This document shows positions 15,995 to 24,260 of a stretch of 64,000 bases of DNA, in pieces. A program made the translations under genes and the position numbers. The DNA comes from Zophobihabitans entericus (GTDB lineage: Bacteria; Pseudomonadota; Gammaproteobacteria; Enterobacterales; Orbaceae), in the NCBI RefSeq assembly GCF_011745665.1, contig NZ_CP050253.1, positions 1,525,418-1,589,417 on the forward strand, in the 5' to 3' direction. The notes beneath the pieces were generated by a model that did no database searches, was not told the DNA's origin, and saw only the letters and a program-made list of their open reading frames with translations. Numbering within the stretch: the first letter of the stretch is position 1; every line of letters begins with the position of its first letter.

Positions 15995-16419
15995 CAATAT
16001 GTCTCCACACGCTCGCCTGGCATGGCATACTGAACACGCTGATACAATGGGAAAACCGTGCTGTAACCCGGAACAGGTACAGGATCAGTGCCAGCCAGAT
16101 GAGGAAATACATACATCACTAAATCGGGGTTAGGCAGTCGTTTAAATTGACTGTAAATTTCGTTCTGAGCGTTACGTGTATACTGCGAAGCATCTGCGTT
16201 GCTTTCAGATAGTGGTCTACGCAGATGTTGACGTGCATCTAAAAGCTGTTGACCATGTTGACCGCTCACCGTAGAACCACCAGTACCGGCATTCCAGACC
16301 GTGAGCATAGTGTTATCATCATGGGGTAAAAGTTTGTCTTTGCTGGTTGTACAGCCTGTTAGAGTCAACACACTGACTAAAACAGTTAATAAAAGAGGTT
16401 TAATCCAGTTCATTTGCAT
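15994..16419 (-). CDS. ICE conjugation lipoprotein, TIGR03751 family
   Basis: A lipoprotein of about 141 residues with lipobox LTGC (C23). The mature part contains NAGTGGSTVSGQHGQQLLDAR and RLPNPDLVMYVFPHL, matching the TIGR03751 family. The start is at 16419, six bases after AAGGAG. It overlaps the end of the TIGR03752 gene by 20 bp and couples into the ATPase gene. It probably forms the VirB7-like outer-membrane part of the channel. Confidence 0.85.
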   Translation of the reverse strand: MQMNWIKPLLLTVLVSVLTLTGCTTSKDKLLPHDDNTMLTVWNAGTGGSTVSGQHGQQLLDARQHLRRPLSESNADASQYTRNAQNEIYSQFKRLPNPDLVMYVFPHLAGTDPVPVPGYSTVFPLYQRVQYAMPGERVETY

Positions 16420-17782
16420 GTTGTACTCCTTGGTTATGATTGACTTTGCGTCCAATCGTGTCGTAGTCGATTGCGATTTCTTGGTCGATATGAACGGCTA
16501 CTGAAGCTCCGGGTTTCACGTAAATGGCAGCAAAGGCTTCGCCATAAAGTTTATTGACCCAAGAGGCGACATCTTTTACGCCACCCATCAGGATTTGACC
16601 CATTGCGTCTGAGCCAGAGATGCCTGTTTTGCTGATTGTGCCGTCAGAGCTGATACTGGATACTGTGCCGTCATCTGTTTTAATGAGTGAAGCTGCTGCT
16701 GCACCTGCTGCTGTAATGAGTGAGCGAGAAGTGAGGTATTGTTCTGCGTTGCTGCGTCTGTCTCCACTTACACACGGAATGCCATAAGGGTCACTAATCC
16801 AACCCAAGTTTTCGCTTTGCTTACTGCCTTTACTTGGTTCAGGGATCGTGCGAATCGTGCCATCGTTAAAGACAAACGTCATTGATTGGATTTGTCCGCG
16901 TACACATGACAATGTCCAGTCCCCTGAAGCAGTACCAGTTAAAACAGCTCCAGAGACATCAGGTAAATCAATGCCGTTTGCAGCCAGATTGTCAGAGCCA
17001 ATTAATACTTTGAATGGGTAAGGATCATTGACTGTGCCGTCTATTGGTACTCGACCAATTAAGGCGGTCATGGCGACTGAACCCATAAGCGTGGAATTAG
17101 CAGCTACGGTATAAACTGGTTTGGGAACTGGCTTATTTGGATCGTTATAGTCTTCATGACGAATTTTTTCGCCTGAGTTTGAAAGGCTATCCTCTACGTT
17201 GCCAAAACTTGTCGGGTAACGAGTCTGGAAATTGCTGTTACGATTCTTTTCTTCTTGGATTGCATCTGATGGTTCAACCCACTGCATTGTGCCTATGTTT
17301 TTACCGTCATCAGGTTCTAAACCTAAACCGATTGGTAAATCATTATTACGGTTATTTAAGCTATTTAAACGTTGCTGCAAATCATTCAATAAGCTATTGG
17401 TATTTTGCTGCTCAATCTCAAGCTGCTCACGCTCTGCGCGTTGCTTGTCTTGTTCAGCTTTTAATGCTTGTTGAATACGTTTATCTACTTCGTTTTCACG
17501 TTGTCTTAATCGTTGATTTTCAGCTTGCTGATTTTTGTTTTCAGTCATGGTTTTTTGTAGCTCAGAACGCATCAACTTAACCTGACCAACAAGCGTTGCA
17601 ACCGTGTCACGCGGTGAATCACCCTCAATACCGAGAGCTTTCATTTCTTCAGCAGTTAAGCGAGTGCCATCGTTAAAACCACCATCCGAACCACCACGGC
17701 CAGACACCATTTTGATCACAATAAAGATCACCAGCACAGCAGCAGGGATCATCAACCATTTAAGTAGTCCATTACTTTTCAT
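16400..17782 (-). CDS. ICE conjugation protein, TIGR03752 family (TraB/VirB10-like)
   Basis: The protein has about 460 residues: an N-terminal membrane anchor (KWLMIPAAVLVIFIVIKMV), a long coiled coil (about residues 70-140, Q/E/R-rich) and a C-terminal periplasmic beta-rich domain. This is the plan of TraB/VirB10 scaffold proteins. The ATG at 17782 follows AAGGAG. It overlaps the TIGR03749 gene by 11 bp. It would bridge the inner and outer membranes in the transfer channel. Confidence 0.85.
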   Translation of the reverse strand: MKSNGLLKWLMIPAAVLVIFIVIKMVSGRGGSDGGFNDGTRLTAEEMKALGIEGDSPRDTVATLVGQVKLMRSELQKTMTENKNQQAENQRLRQRENEVDKRIQQALKAEQDKQRAEREQLEIEQQNTNSLLNDLQQRLNSLNNRNNDLPIGLGLEPDDGKNIGTMQWVEPSDAIQEEKNRNSNFQTRYPTSFGNVEDSLSNSGEKIRHEDYNDPNKPVPKPVYTVAANSTLMGSVAMTALIGRVPIDGTVNDPYPFKVLIGSDNLAANGIDLPDVSGAVLTGTASGDWTLSCVRGQIQSMTFVFNDGTIRTIPEPSKGSKQSENLGWISDPYGIPCVSGDRRSNAEQYLTSRSLITAAGAAAASLIKTDDGTVSSISSDGTISKTGISGSDAMGQILMGGVKDVASWVNKLYGEAFAAIYVKPGASVAVHIDQEIAIDYDTIGRKVNHNQGVQHANELD

Positions 17783-18641
17783 TGCTGACTCCTTGAGTGA
17801 TATTGCTTTGGGCATTAATAGGGCTAATCGTAGGGAGAATAGATTTATTTAAGCCAACTTTGCTTGTGACGAGATACACAACGGTTGTATCAGTTGAATC
17901 CCCTACAGGGCCTAAGTATTCATGCTGAAAAGTGGCCGCAATAAAATTGCCGTTGAGCAAACGTGGATCAAGGCTAATCGGTTGAGTACTGGTATTACGC
18001 AATAACACAGCCGTGACATATTGTTGTTCCAATTGCCAAGCTGCCATCACGGATGCTTTTATATTGAGTGTGGGTAAAAGTGTTTTTAAATCTAACTTTT
18101 TATCAACGCTCACTCTGCTAATACCTTGCACTGGTTCTATTGTGCGTAAAGGCGCATATAAACTTTGTGAAGCAAAACGAGTAAGTACTACAGGTACAGG
18201 TGTTTCACGTACTGGTTTATTAGCTTGGGTTTCAGATTGAACAGGGGGTTTTTGTCCGTACAGCTTTGTTGGGTTTTCTCCTTCAATGATGCGGATAGCT
18301 TCCAATGGGCTATCGCCAGCTTTAGGTGGCAAAGCCGCTATATCAAGCAGTATTAATGCACCTGTCTCTACGTCTTGTAGTTGGAGACGTGTTGGGGCAA
18401 TAGCTTCTTGAGCAAGCAGATAGACACTGCCACCTGTGCTCTGCACTCTTAACTTGCCATTAAGATAATCAGGTACACCGACTCGTACATTGCGGTCAAT
18501 AAATATGACACGCTCGTGTCCAACTAAAAGAGGGACAGCAAGCGGTAAACGCTCCCACTTTATTAGCTCAATAGCTGAAGCTGAAAAGGAACTGAATATC
18601 AGTAAAACAGGTATTAATAATTTAAGATATTTATGGTTCAT
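17772..18641 (-). CDS. ICE conjugation protein, TIGR03749 family (TraK-like)
   Basis: This 289-residue exported protein has a clear signal peptide (LLIPVLLIFSSFSASA). It contains the TIGR03749-type start after the signal (ELIKWERLPLAVPLLVGHERVIFIDRNVRVG). GGAGG lies seven bases before the ATG. By position between the TIGR03746 and TIGR03752 genes it corresponds to the TraK/VirB9-like periplasmic component. Confidence 0.85.
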   Translation of the reverse strand: MNHKYLKLLIPVLLIFSSFSASAIELIKWERLPLAVPLLVGHERVIFIDRNVRVGVPDYLNGKLRVQSTGGSVYLLAQEAIAPTRLQLQDVETGALILLDIAALPPKAGDSPLEAIRIIEGENPTKLYGQKPPVQSETQANKPVRETPVPVVLTRFASQSLYAPLRTIEPVQGISRVSVDKKLDLKTLLPTLNIKASVMAAWQLEQQYVTAVLLRNTSTQPISLDPRLLNGNFIAATFQHEYLGPVGDSTDTTVVYLVTSKVGLNKSILPTISPINAQSNITQGVSNEK

Positions 18642-18644
18642 AAA

Positions 18645-19322
18645 TTATCCTCCAAAGGGGCTGCTTGCAGAACTTGGTGTTGCTGAAGCAGAATCAGGTA
18701 AAGAAATACGTTCAGGTGGTGTGTCATAGCAGTCCAAGGCAAGACCGAATGGATTACGCTCTGGATCAATATCAAACCGTGTGACTTTGAGTGGATAGCG
18801 GACAATGGCTCGTTTGACTTGCTCAGAGGCATAGTATTCATCTGCAACTAAATCCAATGTCACGATCCAGTTATCACTGTTAATCACTTTGACTCGTTCA
18901 GTTGGGTTGTCTCCGTATGTACGACCGGGAATTTCATACACGCCACGTATGCGTTTACGCAGCTCACCGCTATCACGTTTAAATGCGTAGTCTTTTTCTA
19001 AGAATGACTGACATTGAGGGGTCATATAGGGGGAAAGCGCATGGATATTGCGTTGGTAATCGGTCTCGCCATCTGTCGGCCATCGGTTTAATTGCTGAAA
19101 GATATAGAAGCTAAACGCATACACAGATTCGGGTGGCACTTCCCACCATTTACGCATACTGCCTGACCTTAAATCTGGTGGAACATGTATCGTCATTTGC
19201 TCGGGGGCTTTATACCAGCCAATGCCCATCGATATTGCTAAAACAAATATGACGAAACAAGCAATCCGCAAGCTTTTAACATGCGATTTTAGGTGCTCAA
19301 TTTCGTTCTTAAATCTGCTCAT
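18645..19322 (-). CDS. ICE conjugation protein, TIGR03746 family (TraE/VirB8-like)
   Basis: This 225-residue protein has one N-terminal membrane segment (about 17-35) and a periplasmic domain containing PPESVYAFSFYIFQQLNRWPTDG and RTYGDNPTERV, characteristic of the TIGR03746 family. AAGGAG is six bases upstream. The start overlaps the previous stop by 4 bp. By position it is the TraE/VirB8-like inner-membrane factor. Confidence 0.85.
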   Translation of the reverse strand: MSRFKNEIEHLKSHVKSLRIACFVIFVLAISMGIGWYKAPEQMTIHVPPDLRSGSMRKWWEVPPESVYAFSFYIFQQLNRWPTDGETDYQRNIHALSPYMTPQCQSFLEKDYAFKRDSGELRKRIRGVYEIPGRTYGDNPTERVKVINSDNWIVTLDLVADEYYASEQVKRAIVRYPLKVTRFDIDPERNPFGLALDCYDTPPERISLPDSASATPSSASSPFGG

Positions 19323-19714
19323 CGAACGCTCCTTAATCGCTTAGTCGTCCAATAGCCTTGGGTTTGGATTAGTTCCGAACCGCCTATAAACTGCCCAAGA
19401 AAAGGATAGTTTTGTTGGGTCGTCCATTGGATTTGCCTGTAAAGCCAAGTATCTGGCTTACCACGTTTTTTGCGTCTTAAAATGCTGCCACCAATGAAAA
19501 TACCGAAGCCAATAAAAGCGACTATAGAGCTTGGTACAAGGGCAAATTGTTCGAATAAAATGGCGATTGGAATACCAGCAATAAGACCAGCGACACCAGC
19601 AATAAAAGCAGTAAAAAACAGTTCATTGTTGGTTAAACCACGAACGACTACAGGTTGACGATTTAAGCGGTGCGGTAGAAAGTTGACGGTTCCGTCAGAT
19701 AAAAACATATCCAT
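19319..19714 (-). CDS. ICE conjugation protein, TIGR03750 family (TraL-like)
   Basis: This 131-residue protein has two adjacent membrane segments (LFFTAFIAGVAGLIAGIPIAIL and SSIVAFIGFGIFIGGSIL) followed by a basic segment and an aromatic tail (GYWTTKRLRS). The family sits beside the pilin-like genes. Two ATGs, two codons apart, are possible starts. Confidence 0.85.
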   Translation of the reverse strand: MDMFLSDGTVNFLPHRLNRQPVVVRGLTNNELFFTAFIAGVAGLIAGIPIAILFEQFALVPSSIVAFIGFGIFIGGSILRRKKRGKPDTWLYRQIQWTTQQNYPFLGQFIGGSELIQTQGYWTTKRLRSVR

Positions 19715-19724
19715 ATCAGTCGCC

Positions 19725-20075
19725 CTATAGAATGCCGGTAGCTTCAGTTAACAACCAGATACCAATCACAAGCAGCATTGCGCCAACGGCAACAGTTAAG
19801 CCAAATTGTCCCCACGTTTTTTTGCCTGTATGGATTTCACTGAAGGTAATGTAAGCGTGGTAACACACCCCGATAAACATGGCTGAAATCACAAATAAAG
19901 CGACCAGCATGACCATGTCGAAGCCATAATTTTGAAGGGTTTGTTTGATGCCGGTGCCTTTACCGCGTGATGGGTCTTCCAAGGTTGGCAAACCTGCTGC
20001 CTGAACGGTAAAAGCAGAAACAGACAATAAAAAAGCAGGGATAAATTTTTGAATAAATGTGTAGATGTATTTCAT
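19725..20075 (-). CDS. ICE conjugation protein, TIGR03745 family (pilin-like)
   Basis: The start is the ATG at 20075, because GAGG precedes it and a signal peptide (FLLSVSAFTVQA) follows. The product has 116 residues, with two membrane segments (DMVMLVALFVISAMFIGVCY and FGLTVAVGAMLLVIGIWLL) separated by a short loop, the topology of T4SS major pilins. It is the likely pilus or channel subunit. Confidence 0.8.
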   Translation of the reverse strand: MKYIYTFIQKFIPAFLLSVSAFTVQAAGLPTLEDPSRGKGTGIKQTLQNYGFDMVMLVALFVISAMFIGVCYHAYITFSEIHTGKKTWGQFGLTVAVGAMLLVIGIWLLTEATGIL

Positions 20076-20083
20076 ATTTGGCC

Positions 20084-20317
20084 TCATGAAAGGAGTAAAA
20101 AACTGATTAAGATGTAAAGTGCAAAAAAACGAATCACGACTAAGGCAAATTCTTTGTCGCTCATCTTCTGGCTTGCCCAACAGACGTATGCGCTTTTTAT
20201 TGCCCATGCACCCCATAGCAGGAGGATGGCAAAGACAAATCCAAGAAGTAGAAAATTGAGTTCTTCAGGGGTAAAGCCTGCATTAATCGCAAATGCGGTT
20301 AGCTGATCATTGGTCAT
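20084..20317 (-). CDS. ICE conjugation protein, TIGR03758 family
   Basis: This 77-residue protein has two membrane helices and the family-typical start MTNDQLTAFAINAGFTP. It overlaps the RAQPRD gene by 4 bp (ATGA). It is a small inner-membrane part of the G-type transfer system. Confidence 0.85.
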   Translation of the reverse strand: MTNDQLTAFAINAGFTPEELNFLLLGFVFAILLLWGAWAIKSAYVCWASQKMSDKEFALVVIRFFALYILISFLLLS

Positions 20318-20658
20318 TGCGCCCCCTGATTTAACAGACGGTATTGACCGCTAAACTCAACCGGGTCACGCGGTTGTGCGCGTTTGGGTTCAATGTAGTC
20401 ATTTAAGCCTTGGCGTATTCGGGTTAAGTCTTTTTGTAGACGTTGATAATCAAGGTGATAACGGCTTGTAGATGTTGATTGATTGACTTGGTCGGCGCTT
20501 TGAGCGACTAAGTAATCAATCATGTCTAACTGACGCATCACTTGAGCTAAATGCTGATGTTCTGATGAGGCAAGGTTTTGTGCATAAACGACAGTTGACG
20601 TGCAACTTCCCACCAAAAGCACCAACATCCAATACAATTTAGAAAGGTGTTGTGACAT
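20314..20658 (-). CDS. RAQPRD-family ICE protein (TIGR01690)
   Basis: This 114-residue exported protein carries the name-giving motif RAQPRD followed by PVEFSGQYRLL near its C-terminus. It has a signal peptide (LVLLVGSCTSTVVYA) and a helical middle. It is the first gene of the large transfer operon, with AAGGA before the ATG and the element-wide promoter motif 56 bp upstream. Confidence 0.9.
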   Translation of the reverse strand: MSQHLSKLYWMLVLLVGSCTSTVVYAQNLASSEHQHLAQVMRQLDMIDYLVAQSADQVNQSTSTSRYHLDYQRLQKDLTRIRQGLNDYIEPKRAQPRDPVEFSGQYRLLNQGAQ

Positions 20659-20713
20659 GTTTTTATCCTTGTTCTGGTTAAAAACTTGATGATGAAACTT
20701 GAGGACAAATAAA

Positions 20714-20748
20714 TCTGAATAAATGCGGATTTGGTCTTGTCTGATTTC
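20714..20748 (-). promoter_or_regulatory. ICE-wide promoter motif, copy 2 (RAQPRD operon)
   Basis: In minus reading: GAAATCAGACA, five variable bases, AAATCCGCATTTATTCAGA. Putative -35 CAGACA and -10 TATTCA are 16 bp apart. It matches the copies at 9877 and 35427 at nearly every position. Confidence 0.7.
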
Positions 20749-20777
20749 AAAAAGCGTTCATTTAGAACGCTTTTTGT
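20748..20777 (-). terminator. Terminator of the autotransporter gene
   Basis: CAAAAAGCGTTC/GAACGCTTTTTG stem with a terminal T-run on the minus strand, 16 bp after the autotransporter stop. Confidence 0.75.
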
Positions 20778-20792
20778 GTGTGTGAGTTGAAG

Positions 20793-22970
20793 TTAAAAAG
20801 AATGGTGTAAGCTCAGTTGTAATCGCATGACTTCACTGCGATACGATTGTTCAGACCAGGATGAGTTTAAGAGTAAAGCCGTATTCGGGTTTGATTGGTA
20901 ACGCAGTCCTAATGCTGCATAGGGACGATAGGGGTTTTTGTCCTGTTGCTGAACATAAACAGAAGGGAGGTTAAAGTTTTGTGTTTGGGTAAGATGGGCT
21001 AAATAAGACTGGCGATTATTATGAATGTCTTTATCCATACCTATATCGGTATTCAGTTGTAATTTTGAAGTAAGGGGATAGTGTACTTTTAAACCCAGAC
21101 CAACGGTTGTTCTCCTCTCGCCCATTTGAGAAAAACGGACAGGAAAAGATATACTGTCATCTTCTTTATAAGCACTACGAGAAATATTACTGTATTGCAA
21201 AGACAAATAGGGCTTAACCCCTATTTTGGTAAATTTAAACTGATACCCCATGTCCAGATGGTGTAATAAACCTTTCACCACAGCATCACCTTGTCCAGCT
21301 TCCGTATAAGATAAAGTAGGACGTTTAATTGTAACTGAATCTTTGACATAAGCGGTTGCCATACGTGCATGAATACCTTGTTCTGGTTTTTGTGCATAAT
21401 CAAGATAAAGTGCTATGCCTGGATTATTATTGCCAGTTCTGTGGTAGTAATGGGGTAAATCAGTATTTGTCGCAAAATCAGCTACCGTACCTAATTGCCA
21501 TTGTTCACTTAGTTTAATTGCAAGTAGTATACCTATATCGGTTTGTTTGATTTGTTTACCGTAACTTTGACCTGCAAATGCGCCCACACAAATCCTGCCA
21601 ACTGTGACTACACAGTTTTGTTGAACCAGATTACTCAATCTTGCATGTCGAAAATCAAGCATAGATTGCGCTTGGTTCGCGATGTTATCAAGTTCAGTAT
21701 AAGTATTATCTAAATCTACAGGTGGTGATATTATATTTGGTTCATTTGGTTCATTTGGTTCATCTTTTTTATGATTGACTTGCCAGAGAACAACATGATT
21801 TGAGCGTTCATTTCCCGTTTTTTTAACTACTTGACCAAGCACTATTGAACCATCTTTTGAGACGGCATAAGCTTCTGAGTCATACTCTTCAATTGTGCCC
21901 AGATCAATCATTCCACTTGCATCAGAATACCAAAAAGCACGAGTCTGACCTACTTTAAAACCAGCAGAACCCACAATCACTGAACCATCGTAATTCGTGT
22001 CAGTGGCTTTTGAATAAAGGGTATTGGTGTCTAAAGCAATAATACCTGTCTTGTCCGTGTGTTTGAATGCTCGTGTTGTGTTGAAATCTGATGCTGAACC
22101 GACAATTGTAGAGCCATCAGCAGACAAGCTACTGATTTCCGTGCTGTTCCCTCCCAATGTGCCAATATTAATCATACCTCCTTCATCAGTGTATTTAAAA
22201 GTATTGAAATAAGTACTATTTGGTTGAGTCAGCGAAGTCCCTGCGATCACTTTTCCGTCTTCAGAAACGTGCGTTGCATTTGAGCTTAAACCACCAAGAG
22301 TACCTAAATCGGTTATGCCGCCTTCATCTGTGTATTTGAACGCGTGATATTGCCCATTGGCAAAATTAATATAGGAAAACCCAACAATAACAGAACCGTC
22401 AGCAGAAAGTGCATTACCTACAGTGTTACCATCGCCCAAAGTGCCTAGATTAACCAGTCCATTTTGATTCGTGTGTTTAAACGCAGCAGTCTTATAAGGT
22501 TCGTCAAAACTTCTTGAAAAACCGATTATAGTTGAGCCATCAGCAGAAACAGCTTCACCGTATGATTCATCATGTCCGGGTAATGTCCCTAAATTAATTA
22601 ATCCTGTTTGTTCTGTATATTTTATGGCTCTTTGATAATCATTGGTTAATTTAGAACTACCAGTAATCACTTGCCCATCTTCAGAAACAGAACGTACATA
22701 GGTTCTTGAGCCGCCCAAACGCCCCAAGTTTGTGATGTTGCCATCTTGGTCAATTTTATAAGCATCACCAGCACTCCACTGCGGATTTGCCCACGTTGAC
22801 ATAATGACGGTACGACCATCTTTTGATAAGGTCGAAAAATATGTTCCTGATGAGTTTAAGGTTGAATTCCATTCAAGATTGGTTTGCCAGCTATCTGCAT
22901 AGCAATTTATTGATAAGAGTATTAGAGAAATCAAGACAAGAGGGTATTTATAAAAATGATATAAATTCAT
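20793..22970 (-). CDS. Autotransporter with HAF-repeat passenger domain
   Basis: This protein has about 725 residues. A signal peptide (LISLILLSINCYA) is followed by roughly nine HAF-type repeats (about 50-390) of the form NLGTLGG...VSxDGxVIxGxS, probably a beta-propeller-like passenger. A linker with three NEP repeats follows. The C-terminal part is a 12-strand autotransporter barrel ending in the required aromatic residue (LSLHHSF). The ATG at 22970 has AAGGA just upstream. It is cargo on the ICE: a surface protein that could mediate adhesion to a host or other cells (inference). Confidence 0.88.
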   Translation of the reverse strand: MNLYHFYKYPLVLISLILLSINCYADSWQTNLEWNSTLNSSGTYFSTLSKDGRTVIMSTWANPQWSAGDAYKIDQDGNITNLGRLGGSRTYVRSVSEDGQVITGSSKLTNDYQRAIKYTEQTGLINLGTLPGHDESYGEAVSADGSTIIGFSRSFDEPYKTAAFKHTNQNGLVNLGTLGDGNTVGNALSADGSVIVGFSYINFANGQYHAFKYTDEGGITDLGTLGGLSSNATHVSEDGKVIAGTSLTQPNSTYFNTFKYTDEGGMINIGTLGGNSTEISSLSADGSTIVGSASDFNTTRAFKHTDKTGIIALDTNTLYSKATDTNYDGSVIVGSAGFKVGQTRAFWYSDASGMIDLGTIEEYDSEAYAVSKDGSIVLGQVVKKTGNERSNHVVLWQVNHKKDEPNEPNEPNIISPPVDLDNTYTELDNIANQAQSMLDFRHARLSNLVQQNCVVTVGRICVGAFAGQSYGKQIKQTDIGILLAIKLSEQWQLGTVADFATNTDLPHYYHRTGNNNPGIALYLDYAQKPEQGIHARMATAYVKDSVTIKRPTLSYTEAGQGDAVVKGLLHHLDMGYQFKFTKIGVKPYLSLQYSNISRSAYKEDDSISFPVRFSQMGERRTTVGLGLKVHYPLTSKLQLNTDIGMDKDIHNNRQSYLAHLTQTQNFNLPSVYVQQQDKNPYRPYAALGLRYQSNPNTALLLNSSWSEQSYRSEVMRLQLSLHHSF

Positions 22971-23014
22971 GACATCCTTTCTACAATGAAACAACCAGAA
23001 AGTCCGTCTTTAGG

Positions 23015-23055
23015 TCAGTTTCATCATTGTTTAAAAAGACGAATAATGAAACTGA
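23015..23055. repeat. Long inverted repeat in the autotransporter leader
   Basis: TCAGTTTCATCATT pairs with AATAATGAAACTGA around a 13-base loop, 45-85 bp upstream of the autotransporter start. A core AATCTGCATTTAT of the ICE promoter motif follows at 23070. It may be a leader hairpin or an operator. Confidence 0.5.
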
Positions 23056-23100
23056 TTCATTTATAATGTCATGATAAATGCAGATTAGTACGTGTTAATT

Positions 23101-23457
23101 TTAGATGTCTATGTGTGGTAAGGCTTGTAGGTGATATTGCATGGCTTCATCTTCTACAGTTTTTATTGTGATATCTAAGCCTTTAATCAGCTCATATAAA
23201 GTTACCTGCATTTTATAAAGATGGTTCATATCAGTAATTGAGCTGTTCTTGAAATAGTCTTTATTGGTTTCAATAAAGTTGGCAATCACATTCATGCCTT
23301 GTTCTAAATCATTTTTTGTATTGCTGGCCGTAAGTTTGACTTTATAAGCGACAATACCTCTTGCTCCATAAAATTGAGAAATCAAACATGAACGATGTGC
23401 CAGTTCTTGGATGCTGATTTTTGATATTACTTCAAAAGAATGATTGTTGTATTCCAT
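23101..23457 (-). CDS. Small helical hypothetical protein, paralogue 1
   Basis: This 118-residue, mostly helical protein has AGGAGG before its ATG. It shares LISxFYGxxGxxAxKxxL, NTKxxLExGMNVI and LIKGxD with the 23764-24111 protein and more weakly with the 31766 protein. No known domain recognised. It carries leader RNA copy B upstream. All three paralogues are ICE cargo; a helical bundle with a regulatory or immunity role is possible, but nothing in the sequence decides it. Confidence 0.65.
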   Translation of the reverse strand: MEYNNHSFEVISKISIQELAHRSCLISQFYGARGIVAYKVKLTASNTKNDLEQGMNVIANFIETNKDYFKNSSITDMNHLYKMQVTLYELIKGLDITIKTVEDEAMQYHLQALPHIDI

Positions 23458-23478
23458 TACTGTTTCCTCCTATTTATT

Positions 23479-23645
23479 CCCTCATATATTTTGAGGGTGG
23501 CAACACAAGACAGGGGTGGAATTTAGTCTACACAACTAACAGCCCGAAGGCTGCCCTGTCTGTGTCACCATTGAGCAAGGCGAACAGAAACAGACATGAC
23601 AATAATTTAGCCATGTTTGTGTAGACAAGGGATTCCACTCCCTTA
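23479..23645 (-). ncRNA. Structured 5' leader RNA, copy B (CACCATTGA class)
   Basis: The outer stem is long: the plus strand around 23513-23535 (GGGGTGGAATTTAGTCTACA) pairs with 23616-23643 (TGTGTAGAC...ATTCCACTCCC). Inside are the hairpin CAGCCCGAAGGCTG and the conserved CACCATTGA (23566-23574). Another hairpin, CCCTCA/TGAGGG (23479-23497), lies just before the AGGAGG of the downstream gene. The motif is 109 nt from the start codon. Confidence 0.6.
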
Positions 23646-23718
23646 GTGACTATTGAATCACATAGATCGAATGATACCTAATTTAGAAGTCGCTGTGTGA
23701 TTTTTATACGATATAAAT

Positions 23719-23750
23719 AAAAAAAGACAATACATGATTGTCTTTTTTTA
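23719..23750. terminator. Bidirectional terminator
   Basis: AAAAAGACAAT/ATTGTCTTTTT stem with T-runs on both strands, after the 23764-24111 gene (minus). Confidence 0.75.
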
Positions 23751-23763
23751 TGGAGATAGGGCT

Positions 23764-24111
23764 TTATTCAATATGCTTGACCGTTTCAAGCCTGTATTTT
23801 AACGATTCATCTGCAACTGTTTGTGCTGCTTTATCAAATCCCTTTATTAAATCCGACAGAACATTAAACATTTGTTCTATCTCAGAGGAATCGACTATCA
23901 GACCGTGTTTTTGTGTATGTTTAATGATTTCTTTAATTACATTCATACCAGCTTCTAATTTCACTTTAGTATTGTAACAACACAGTTCTAATTTTAAAGC
24001 AGCCAAACCTTGCACGCCGTAAAACTTGGAAATCAAACATGCTGCACTGGTTAATTCACTGTACGATAATTCATTTGTAAAGTGAATTAGGTGAGTATTA
24101 TCATTGTCCAT
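23764..24111 (-). CDS. Small helical hypothetical protein, paralogue 2
   Basis: A 115-residue helical protein homologous to the 23101-23457 product (CLISKFYGVQGLAALKLEL, NTKVKLEAGMNVI, DLIKGFDKAAQTVADE). AGGGA lies upstream of the ATG. Unlike its two paralogues it has no CACCATTGA leader. Function unknown. Confidence 0.6.
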   Translation of the reverse strand: MDNDNTHLIHFTNELSYSELTSAACLISKFYGVQGLAALKLELCCYNTKVKLEAGMNVIKEIIKHTQKHGLIVDSSEIEQMFNVLSDLIKGFDKAAQTVADESLKYRLETVKHIE

Positions 24112-24226
24112 CCGCGTTTCCCTATGTGACTGTGAATTGGTGACAACATATAATTTTAGAAAAACTAATCACTTTAATGATACATGTTTTAAAAAAAAAG
24201 TGTAATTTTTCATATAACTATATAAA

Positions 24227-24252
24227 TAAAAGCAACTTATTCGTTGCTTTTT
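24227..24252 (-). terminator. Terminator of the 24261 secreted-protein gene
   Basis: GCAAC/GTTGC stem with a T-rich tail on the minus strand, immediately after the stop codon. Confidence 0.65.
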
Positions 24253-24260
24253 GACGTTCA

